DNA of 25,234 nucleotides, taken from assembly GCA_004369085.1 (NCBI GenBank), contig ML210460.1:1-25234 (forward strand), written 5' to 3'. The notes beneath the pieces were generated by a model, which was not told the DNA's origin, ran no database searches, and saw nothing but the letters and a program-made list of their open reading frames with translations. The stretch is from Coprinopsis marcescibilis. Its lineage: Eukaryota > Basidiomycota > Agaricomycetes > Agaricales > Psathyrellaceae. How positions within the stretch are numbered: the first letter of the stretch is position 1; each line of letters begins with the position of its first letter. Of the stretch, positions 1-8,537 are shown in pieces. The position numbers and the translations under genes are program-made.

Positions 1-95
1 AGGCAGCAATCCGTGGAAGGTGTACGGGCTTCGTGTCTTGTGAGTAACCTAGTCCAAATCACAACCAGCCTGAGATACTGACGTCTGTTTAAATG
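1..95 (+). repeat. Outer arm of inverted repeat, left
   Basis: Bases 1-95 are the exact reverse complement of 25140-25234. The arm covers the end of one exon (1-39) and most of the following intron (40-102) of the membrane-protein gene; the first mismatch is at base 96. The repeat continues inward at lower identity to the stop codon near 1150 and then ends. How far it runs outward cannot be seen. Confidence 0.95.
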
Positions 96-1150
96 ACAAC
101 AGTTCTCTTGTATTCCTCGGAGGCGTAGTATTCCTATCTGTCATATTTGCGTCGCGCTTTCCCAACGTCCCGGATATTGTTCTTTTCTTCCTTGCCTGCT
201 CCACCGCAGTATGGAGCTTCCGCAACTTCTCCGATAACGACATGAAGTACTTTCTTCCTCCGCTTCTGTGAGTTGGCCTACTCAGAACCAACCCAAAACG
301 CTGTGCAAAGCTCATTCTTAGTGCAGAGTTATTTTTACTGCCGGTTCCATCGTTGCAAACTACTTTGTCACCAGCTTGCTCGGCTCTGAGAAGGCACTTT
401 ACGTCTGGCAGTATGTCAACAACCCGGATATGTGGAAGGGCGCTACGCAAGAGCAGATAGAGAATGCGACACACTCCTTGGTGGATTTCCTCACAAACTA
501 TTTTATGGTCAGCATTGTACCCTATTCCATGTGGTTTATGCTATGGTGCTCCACTTCGTTCTGGGCGTTTAAGGTCCGCATGTCGTTGAGCGAGTTCCGG
601 TGAGCCACAATGTTATGAAGGTCTCGTCGCGTTGAATCTCTTACAGTGGAATAGGGACGGAATAACTCTGCGCGGTCATATCCTCAAGTTTTGCATCATG
701 ATTGTTGCGCCAGCGGTTTCTTGGGTACAGGCTACCTACAGTGTCAATTTCACTGAATCGGTGTATGATATTAACTTTGGGCAGGTGCGTACTGACTCCC
801 AACTTTACATTGACTTTATCCCTACTCCTACTCGATGGTTCTGACCTACAATTCTCGTTTCTTAGATCTTCTCTCTTGTCATCTCTGGTGTCACAGTGAT
901 AACTCTCATCGACGAGATGATCCAAGTGAAACGCTCAACGTGGGCCGCAGTCTTTTTTTCTCGCAAGATGCCGCAACCGAACATGCTGGAGGAGATGATG
1001 AATGGAGGCGAGGGCCGGCATGGTTTTGGCGCCGAGGCTTCAGTGGCTCCCATGACGAGGAGAGCTTGGAATCCGGAGCCTGAGATTCAAGTCGTCAATT
1101 TGCAGACTGGAGATCCAGAAGACTCTTCTTCGCACATTGCTCTCAAGTAA
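1..1150 (+). CDS. Polytopic membrane protein, left copy of the inverted pair (5' end outside window)
   Basis: Partial gene of unrecognised family. Exons read as <1-39, 103-267, 327-599, 655-784 and 866-1150, all in phase, stop TAA at 1148-1150. The protein has about six hydrophobic segments (for example SLVFLGGVVFLSVIF, PDIVLFFLACSTAVW, FLTNYFMVSIVPYSMWFML, IMIVAPAVSWVQA, IFSLVISGVTVITL) and a hydrophilic C-terminal tail of about 75 residues containing NGGEGRHGFGAEASVAP. Exon 4 must use the acceptor AATAG at 654: the nearer TTACAG acceptor breaks the frame, and the other copy behaves the same way. All four complete exons have exactly the same length as those of the right copy, so both copies look functional. 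A STE3 pheromone receptor was considered and not supported. Likely a basidiomycete-specific integral membrane protein; function unknown. Confidence 0.82.
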
Positions 1151-1727
1151 TGTAGGAGCTGCACCACTATGCGTAGAACCCTTTAACATACAGGACTTCT
1201 GTCAAGTGCAGCGGCAAGGACGAACACCCCCGCTGAGGTACATCTCTTGTCCACTGATCGAGCCTTTAAAAGAAAACGAGAATGATATCTGCCTATGTCC
1301 ACATCTGATGTAGCACGATACTCCTACTAAACCTCTCGCTCTGCCATTGGGCCTGCGCCTGGTAACCCACTACAACACTGGAAATGGGACGAATCGAGCC
1401 GGCAATGGAGCTAAGAGTATTCACAAGTAGTAAAAAGGTCTGATCACAGTGTGCAGAGCACCACCGGTCATTTAATCCCCGGTATCTATACTTTAAAAAG
1501 TGGCACTGCAGTGTTACTTGATTCTAAAATACCTTGAGGGAAAGTAAGTCAAAAACGAATCTGATTGAAACCGGCCGCCCATTCGGCCGCAAAGCCATAG
1601 CTCTGCATTTCAGTCGGAGATGTATATGTTGTCGGCCTTCTCCGTGCACATGACGGTGTCATCGTCATCTTGGTGTTTCCCCGCACATTCAAGCGGACGA
1701 CGACGACGAGGACCACTAGAGGCAACG
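1151..1727. other. Intergenic region, 3' flank of left membrane gene and 5' flank of next gene
   Basis: No supported gene. The similarity between the two inverted copies stops at about the stop codon, so this sequence is not part of the repeat. An AT-rich run around 1486-1499 (ctatactttaaaaag) could serve as a core promoter for the gene starting at 1728, but this is weak. Confidence 0.5.
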
Positions 1728-2264
1728 ATGGCGTCCTCGCCAACCACAACGGCGGCGGCGGCAATAGGAGAGGACGGTATATACAACAACCTCCTCACTT
1801 CAGCAACGCCTCTGGCCAAACTGCTTCCCCATATCAAGGCTGGATTCTTGTTCGCCTTTGGGATGGCATCCTTTTTCGTCAGATGGGCTACTCGATTACT
1901 TCGACATCTTTACCTCCCAATACCGATAATTCTCTACCTTCTGGAACCAGTGACTGTGTTTCTGAGGTATCTAGCAGAGATCTTTGTCTTGACCCCGTAC
2001 AACACGGTTGTGTACTTGGCGGATGCGCTTCATCCAGTCTACGTGTTTTGCGGCGTGGCTTGCCTGACTGGCATATTAGTGGGGGTAGTTGGGAGAACTC
2101 TAACGGGAATGCTGGTCGCTACGCTTCTTCCGCCCGTTTTAGTCGAAGCGGAGCCAGTGAAGGACAGGAAGGGGAAGGGGAAAGAGCTGAAGCCAAAGAT
2201 GGAGGATTCCGACGAAGATACTCTCTCGACCAGAAGCAACCATGAAGACAGTGATGGATATTGA
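1728..2264 (+). CDS. Small integral membrane protein with charged C-terminal tail
   Basis: Single-exon frame of 178 residues from ATG 1728. The frame is open further upstream to 1620, but that extension is low-complexity and the ATG at 1728 starts a more natural N-terminus (MASSPTTTAAAAIGEDG). Hydrophobic stretches lie near residues 37-60 (GFLFAFGMASFFV), 62-95 (LPIPIILYLLEPVTVFLRYL) and 105-140 (HPVYVFCGVACLTGILVGVV), followed by a Lys/Glu/Asp-rich tail of about 35 residues (DRKGKGKELKPKMEDSDED). This is a short ER-type membrane protein with a cytosolic tail. The hydrophobic core brings to mind the seipin partner Ldb16 of lipid-droplet biogenesis, but that is a weak impression, not a demonstrated match. 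It converges on the P450 gene, with 239 bases between stop codons. Confidence 0.7.
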   Translation: MASSPTTTAAAAIGEDGIYNNLLTSATPLAKLLPHIKAGFLFAFGMASFFVRWATRLLRHLYLPIPIILYLLEPVTVFLRYLAEIFVLTPYNTVVYLADALHPVYVFCGVACLTGILVGVVGRTLTGMLVATLLPPVLVEAEPVKDRKGKGKELKPKMEDSDEDTLSTRSNHEDSDGY

Positions 2265-2503
2265 ATTCTTAAATGAATCAAGGATTTATCTCAATGCCGC
2301 CATGACTATTGGCGACGCCTGATTCATCTGCAATATTGTCCGCATTCCATACCCTAATCTTATCATACCAGGTGTCGGTGAGTTTTCATCCGCTAAAATA
2401 TATTGGATTCGCCCCTGAATCTGGCTTTTCTCTCCTATAGTGCCCACCCTCACGACTTGTATAAAACACTGTCCCTTTTAACCAGCAGTAAAACTCTTTC
2501 GGA

Positions 2504-4655
2504 CTATAAACGTATATCCACTCGTTTCTTGAAGAGCACCGTCGCCTTCGAATCCGGGCTGTATGCACCTGCAAACCAATTGCCTGGAGGAGGTGTTGTA
2601 GCGTCGTTGGGAAGCTTCAAGTCGTAGTTGACCAGGATATGCGCCAAAATCGCCTTTATCTCTGAAACGGCAAAGAAGCGACCCGGACTGTGGAATGATT
2701 AATGAACCTTGTAAGGGTTGTTGACTCTTTCTGACATGAAGGTACTCACCATGCGTTTCTGCCGTGTCCGAACAAAAGATAATTGTAATCCAATGTCACC
2801 ATTTGGTTTGTCAGGCGCTCCGCGTCCTCCATGACTTCTGCATCCTTGGACTTCGCAAATCGGAACCCGTCAAACGTCTCAGGGTTATTATAAATATCCT
2901 TACCAAGTCCGAATGTTAGTAGATGTATCAGTAACAGAAGACTGGAATCTCGTACGGGATTTAAGTGAACCGGATAACTCGCAACAGAGATTGAGCATCC
3001 AGCAGGGACGACGACTCCATTGGACAGTCTGAAATCTTTCAATACCATTCTTCCGAGACTTGCTAGAAGCGGGTCAGCCAATGGTGGTGTTTTTAGAATG
3101 CAAACTCAACTTACATGCACCAATTCCTGCCAATCGGTTGACTTCCTTAGCGAAACTGTCGAGCTTGTGCATCTTGCTCATTGACTCTTTGGTCCATCCT
3201 TCGGTGGCGATAACTTCTTCAATCTCCGCGCGTAAAGGCTCAATGTACTCTTGGTGTGCGGCGAGGTAGAAGATGATGTTACTTGACACCTGAAGTTTGA
3301 AAAGATCAGGCATAAGTACTCATAGGGACTCCGTCGGATAACGAGATGGTATACCATTGACGTCGTGTGGATAGAGGCTACATTCAGCATCATTATTCGG
3401 TGAACTATATCTTGAATAGATCGGTGTTCGGACGGAGCAGAGTCAAGAAGCCAAGTGATAGCATCGTTCTGTTCAAATGACACCGTTAGAACTCTGAAGG
3501 GTTGGCACTTTGGATATCACTGACTGGTTTGCCTTCCCATTGCGACCCATATTTCTTTTCGTTGAGCAATCGCTGCTCGATGACGGGCCCTAAATGCTTC
3601 TGAATGCCTCTGCTTGTTTTTGGTATTTGGGTGATGAGTTTTCCGATTAATCTGTTCAATCGCAGTGGTTAGTGGAGGATCGAGAAAAAGCCAAGCGAAA
3701 GAATACGCACGGCTGAAGAAACTCCGTGAACAAGTGCAGGAAGCTTGCGGGGAGGAATATATTGAGCGCAGCCTTCTCGTTCAGCCTTAGGTATTCAGGG
3801 TTTCTACCTTTAAATATTTATACTGTAAGCACGTCCGTTTTAACGGGGTACTGGATTTACTCACAGAGTGGCAGCCCAACCAAGACGCGATTGGAGACAC
3901 GAGCGACCCAATGGATCATCGTTTCGTGCACAGGGAAGGACGTCCAGTCTATTGAGCTGATGTTCAATAGATGTCTAACGTACGTAATTCATAAATGGAC
4001 AACCCACCATCCCCTATTTGCAGTAGGTCATCTGCTGCTGCATTTATCTCATCCACCAGGTCTGCGAATCGCGCGCCGTAGTTTCGAGTGAGCGCAACGC
4101 GGACGGTGTCAATGTGATAGGTTGTTCCCATAGTGTTGACGTCCAGCATGTGATCGGCTTGGATTACCTTCGGAATGGTCAGTGTACAAGTAGAGGTAGA
4201 CCAGTGTAGCGAGAGCACGTACCTCTCTAATAAGCAATCTAAATGAAAGCTCTTGAGGCGATGCCTTGCGGATGTCTTCTGCCAGTTTCCCGGTTACAAT
4301 GACCCTCCATCCCGTCCTCGTGAACATATAGGGCGTCTTAAAAACCGCATTGGGGTACTAGTATCATGCATGTCAGACGGTAATTGTGCCATTAGGCGAA
4401 GCATTGTGTACCTTGGTGTAGCCTTCTTGGATCACGAGATGGTGGTTAAAGATCGATTTCCAAGCCGAGATGTATGCGCTCAAAAACCCATCTCCACCGA
4501 TGGTTGGGATATCACGAAGCTATAAGGTACTCAGCAAGGGCGCTCGCTCTATCAACCTGGGATGTACACACCTTGGCTTTGAATGATTGGAATACATACC
4601 ACCGATACACAATGAACGCTCCCAGCCCGTACAGCAGGATTGATCCGAGCGCCAT
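2504..4655 (-). CDS. Cytochrome P450 monooxygenase, 12 exons, 499 aa
   Basis: Haem-thiolate monooxygenase, probably anchored in the ER by the N-terminal helix MALGSILLYGLGAFIVYRWY. Exons (transcript order): 4596-4655, 4412-4519, 4223-4357, 4008-4167, 3865-3948, 3711-3807, 3525-3651, 3355-3468, 3115-3289, 2956-3062, 2750-2898, 2504-2687; the total is 500 codons with stop. The I-helix region reads MLNVASIHTTSM, the K-helix ExxR is EVNR in SFAKEVNRLAGIGA, a PERF-like segment is FDGFRF, and the haem loop is FGHGRNACPGRFFA. The codon for the cysteine ligand is split by the last intron (2688-2749), so unspliced reading shows Trp there. The N-terminal segment RDIPTIGGDGFLSAYISAW resembles basidiomycete P450s often labelled ent-kaurene-oxidase-like (CYP5150-type). 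Substrate unknown. The neighbouring peroxidase is on the same strand but separated by 1.6 kb. Confidence 0.94.
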
Positions 4656-4739
4656 TCTTCTGCCTCACCCCACGGACAGAGAAAGAACTTTAGGGAAAGG
4701 GAAAAACGGAAGATGACACGCAAACGCTGCTCTATGACC

Positions 4740-4746
4740 TTATATA
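4740..4746 (-). promoter_or_regulatory. TATA box of the P450 gene
   Basis: On the minus strand the sequence reads TATATAA within actatataagg, about 85 bases before the P450 start codon at 4655. The peroxidase and RBR genes in this window show TATA-like boxes at the same distance. Confidence 0.6.
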
Positions 4747-5638
4747 GTACCTAGTATGAAACGGGCCCCGCTGTGATGTTTGTACGCACGGGCGCAATGA
4801 TGTCCCGGGTGGCCCGTTCGTCAGACATACATACTTCCGCCTTGTCCTATATGTATACTATATATGTATATTGTTACATGTGCTGTGACATAAGGGACAG
4901 CTTGAAGCACCTGAATCAATGGTATCTGCTGGATTCAAGGATACTTTCTTCCCAGGCGATGTGAGCTTCGAGTGAAGAGCTTTGGAAGTGAGGGAAAGCG
5001 CTCGTACGACGGCTTCGCATCGCAATCAACGAGTGTAAAACAAGGGGTTGTCATCCCGTTGACCCTGAGCTTCCTGGTTCTGGACGGATCAACCCTGCTC
5101 CAGTGGTGAGAAAGTCGAGGGTTCTATTTCGGCCAGGCGGGGACATTTGGGCGGAAGCACGTTACTCACAACTCTAGCACAATTCTAGTTGCGTACATAT
5201 CTATACTATACAGGGAGCCCTGGGCAATAAACAGCGTGGTAGTCGACCAGTGGCTGAGGCTGCAGGTCAAATCTTTGTCCGATGAAGGTCCGTACGGATA
5301 GGCATAATCCACACGGTGAGTCTTCCGATTGAACGCGAGGTAGGACGATGTCAGTGAATACATCCCGTTAGAGGGTTTGATGCTCTTTAACTTTGGAAGA
5401 AGCCTACTCTGGTGGGAATGGTGTAATGCAAGTATCGCACTCTCCCCGCCGACGAGCTCTACTATGTCGGAAATCTAAAATCGCCGTTATTGCCGGTTCC
5501 CCCGCCTTCCAACGGAGTGCACGTGGGAACGGGAGGCACTCTTCCGCCAACGTCCGTCCAACACCGGCATCAACACGCCCAAATCCCCTCCAATGCCGGC
5601 CAATAATTCCGGAAATACCCCCAAACTGGCCCCAACAG

Positions 5639-5663
5639 CCGCCAACGGGTGATACGTTGGCGG
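5639..5663. repeat. Perfect 9-bp inverted repeat (hairpin) in C-rich stretch
   Basis: ccgccaacg at 5639-5647 and cgttggcgg at 5655-5663 form a perfect 9-bp stem with a 7-base loop. The same 9-mer ccgccaacg occurs once more at 5544-5552. The flanking bases are C-rich on the plus strand. Role unknown. Confidence 0.6.
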
Positions 5664-5929
5664 GGCTGGATCAAGATTTCCGACATAAGTGAGTGCCGTT
5701 AGGCGGGGAAGTTTATCATGTTGGCGCCTTGGTCAAACTGAAGGACTCGAGCTTGGGAGTTCGACCGGGATAGAATGTCTAAGGAGAAACTGTAGTGCTC
5801 TTGCTGGAGGGATCCATTCAAGCTACCAAATACTCCAGGAAAGTTGGCTAATAGCCAGCTTGGGTTTGTTCAAAGCGATTATGTTGTCCGACAAAGTGAT
5901 GTCTCCGGCCCGGCGTCTCCGAAGTCAGT

Positions 5930-5982
5930 GATTCGAACCCTGCCCCACCTTTCATTACGTATTTACAGCCCAAGCTCAGCTA
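5930..5982 (-). other. tRNA-like A-box/B-box pair (tRNA-derived relic or SINE head)
   Basis: On the minus strand, 5982-5969 reads tagctgagcttggg, matching the RNA polymerase III A box, and 5939-5930 reads ggttcgaatc, matching the B box. The distance from A-box start to B-box start is about 43 bases, as in a tRNA gene. The T-arm stem can form with one mismatch (CAGGG/CACTG) and a short D-stem AGC/GCT is possible. The 7-bp acceptor stem does not pair and no clear anticodon stem is seen, so this is not a functional tRNA. A tRNA-derived SINE head or a decayed tRNA gene fits best. Confidence 0.4.
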
Positions 5983-6225
5983 TGCAAATGTGCTACTGAT
6001 ACTATTATACGGGGCCACATTAAGGATGAATTAGCTCATATTTTGCATGAGTAGCTATATCGCGCGATGGAGGGCACTACGAAGGTTTCACTTTCATCCA
6101 ATAAAAATCAAATCCTTCATATTTACTAGTCACGGACGGTGGAGAGAAATCAGACATTATGACTCGCAGACATTGGTCTGTATTAGCCCGTTGGCTCAAC
6201 TTGACTCTCTGCATTTGGTATGAAC

Positions 6226-8224
6226 TCAAGGTAACTGAGAAATATGTCAACATCTTTGTTCCAACTTTCATGTACTGTGAAAAGGCACTTACAGCTGGGG
6301 CAACGGTTTGAAGAGTAGTACCGCCAACAACAGCAATGGTTGGAAGAGGGTTTGCAGTGCACTGAATCACCGTTCGGAGACTGTCAGAGTGTTCTCTTGT
6401 TTAGCATTCCAAAATACACTTACGAATCCCTCAAGGTCCTTGCGAGTGAGTCCAGCAGGAATAAAAGGTTTGTCAACCCGTGTCAAAGGAATTGGAATAG
6501 TGTCTGAGCAGTCGAAAAGAGTCCTGCGGTCGAAGCCTAGAACAGACAGCTTTGCAGCGGCCGCACGGAAGCGGCTAGCCATCAACGTGCTATCGGCTAG
6601 ACGATACGTGGATCGACCACCATTTAGTCACGCAGCTTTCAAAATCAGAAACTGGAGATTTCTTACCCATCATAGACTGCCAACGGCAAGCAGTTCTTTT
6701 GGTGGAGAGAGACGATTGTTGAGTACCCCACATACTGACAACGGTGTATAAAGCATACCTGGGGTCACGCGCAATGGCAAAATCGGATTGCATACGGAAC
6801 TCTCCAGGGAGCGGAGACAGGACCTCGCCGAATCCAGGGCCTCCGGTGGTGAAGACGGTCCCTTTGAGCAAAGTCTGACTCGGCGCGTCAGTGTAGTGTC
6901 CGAATGATTAGTTCAACCTTCAGTCTGTTACTCACCTCGATGAAGAACTGGCTGTCGAAAACAGCTGGGGTACTATCGAACGGCGCGCGCTAAACATGGA
7001 CAGGATCAACATCAACCGCGCTTTCAAGGTCCACGCTCATGAAGGACCTACAGCAGCGGCGGGGTTAAGATTTAGGGCTTCCTGTGACGCCATGGTATGG
7101 GCAGTTAGAAGGTCGACAGTCTCCGCCGCGGAGAATCCAGCATCGCCCATGCGGTTGAGGATAGTGTCAACAGTATTTCCTGGTCCTGGAATCAGTCCCG
7201 GTGGAGAAGGGTGTGATATATTTGCTTTTCCCGCAAGGAACTCTAGCCTTGGTGCACCGGGGCAGTTGGACAAACCGACGGCATTGGCAAAGTTGAGACT
7301 AAGAGGGGATTCAGCCAACTGCCACCTAAATCTCCAAAGGTGTCCCATACATATCGCCAAAGGATACACTGTTGCGAATTGCGATTGCTCTCAGTGCTTC
7401 AATGGTGGGACCAAGGGCTCTGTTTGGAACTGTGAAGGTGGATGAGTTAAGCGCCGAATTTCATCTCCGCGTGGCTCACCAAATGTTGTTTCGATTTGCG
7501 AGTGCGCGATAATCGATCCATCTAAAGACGCCACGCTCAATTACTGGTCTGGGGACATACATCGGATTTACCTGCTCCCCCACCACTAAGTAGTTGTCAG
7601 CTTCATTATCGCGTTCACTCTCTGGAACGAACATACCCAAACTGTCCGGTTGCGGTCAATGCAGGAGACCAACCAATGGCATCGTGGAAAAAGGTCTATG
7701 TGGTGGGGTCAGCGTCCGATCCGAACATTTGTCGTTGAGTCACGTACTTGTAAGACCTGACGATATGCGTCAATCCAATGTAAAATATGGCACGCGCAAA
7801 GTAGCTGAGACGTACCCTACGAGCACCTTTGGCTGAATTTGCAACGCCTGCCTTGAGTTCGGGGAACTGACTGCACTAGAGACAAACGCACCGCATTTCC
7901 CGTTATTGAAGCTATTGAGATGATAGTCAAGTTTCAACGTTTAGCACGATCGATATAATGCAAAGGATATCGGGTGCGTACAGTTCCGCCTGGACTTCCT
8001 TCCTGATACTAAACCACCTACAGCACTGAGAGAAAGGTTTGAGCATCAGATTACATGAAAGCTCAGAGTGTTTGACCGGTCACTGGTCAAAGAGGTACCT
8101 GATGGTTTTGCGTTCTGTCGCCGGTAGAACAGGTTACAGTGACCCCAGTGATTTGGGGCGCAGGGGCAGGAGATGCAAAAGCACCTGCAACAGAAGACAG
8201 TGCTACGAAGACCGAGAACTTCAT
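6226..8224 (-). CDS. Class II secreted haem peroxidase (generic, CiP-like), 16 exons, 368 aa
   Basis: Secreted H2O2-dependent peroxidase. Signal peptide [17 protein letters not shown]. Exons (transcript order): 8099-8224, 7982-8025, 7892-7911, 7816-7832, 7748-7756, 7637-7695, 7572-7585, 7480-7521, 7351-7429, 7052-7298, 6936-6989, 6759-6874, 6667-6695, 6424-6596, 6293-6361, 6226-6234. Visible landmarks: CCRWF disulphide pair, distal histidine in [20 protein letters not shown], calcium site [27 protein letters not shown], proximal histidine in [13 protein letters not shown], and distal-calcium and C-terminal segments [19 protein letters not shown] and [10 protein letters not shown]. The length and sequence fit Coprinopsis cinerea/Arthromyces peroxidase, which lacks the Mn site and catalytic Trp of ligninolytic types. 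Several exons are tiny (9, 14, 17 and 20 bases). In the best-fitting splice the distal arginine position is Gln, so the 7695-7832 splicing needs cDNA. Start chosen for the signal peptide. Confidence 0.92.
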
Positions 8225-8537
8225 TGGACAAGCTTGACCTGTTCCAAGAAGGAAAGAGAGAGAGAGATATCGAATGAGGCCTCTAAAAATGGCAACATAA
8301 CAAGGTTGTATTTATACCTAACCAAATTAAACTTCTGTCCATGCTCTAGAGAGTCAAGGTGAGCATCCCAACCGTTTCTCCTCGGATTTCTCATAGGAGA
8401 AAGGTAGATAAGTACAATGTAAGCGCCTCAAGCTGTTCTGATTCATGGCTCAAGTACAATAATGACATAACCCCCCGCAACGGAGCGGCGATTACAATCA
8501 CAAACGTGAAAGAAGTCTGACCCTCGTATTATCCACT
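8225..8537. other. Peroxidase promoter region
   Basis: Apart from the TATA box and CT-rich leader, nothing specific is seen. The distal part (about 8400-8537) would also hold the 3' flank of the unresolved minus-strand stretch that ends at 8538. Confidence 0.5.
8309..8316 (-). promoter_or_regulatory. TATA box of the peroxidase gene
   Basis: The minus strand reads TATAAATA about 85 bases before the start codon at 8224. Between the two lies a CT-rich tract (a GA run on the plus strand at about 8255-8267), typical of fungal transcription-start regions. Confidence 0.65.

Larger units (their letters stand above)
4656..6225. other. Gene-free 1.6 kb between P450 promoter and peroxidase 3' end
   Basis: No convincing gene. 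It begins with the P450 promoter, then an AT-rich imperfect direct repeat (tatatgtata twice, about 4849-4872). A strongly C-rich stretch lies at 5490-5645, with a hairpin at 5639-5663. A tRNA-like A-box/B-box pair sits on the minus strand at 5930-5982. The open frames here (for example 5393-5692) have no protein-like character. The mixture suggests remnants of non-autonomous elements, but no terminal repeats or target-site duplications were recognised. Confidence 0.5.

Noticed and set aside
1..1150. Terminal genes as STE3 pheromone receptors
   Set aside because: They are multi-helix membrane proteins near CLA4, which made this tempting, but no STE3 motifs are present and the helices and C-tail do not fit.
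5393..5692. 99-codon plus-strand open frame
   Set aside because: It has biased composition from the C-rich stretch, with no domain and no supporting promoter or splice structure.
5930..5982. Functional tRNA gene
   Set aside because: A and B boxes are present but the acceptor stem does not pair and no anticodon stem can be assigned.
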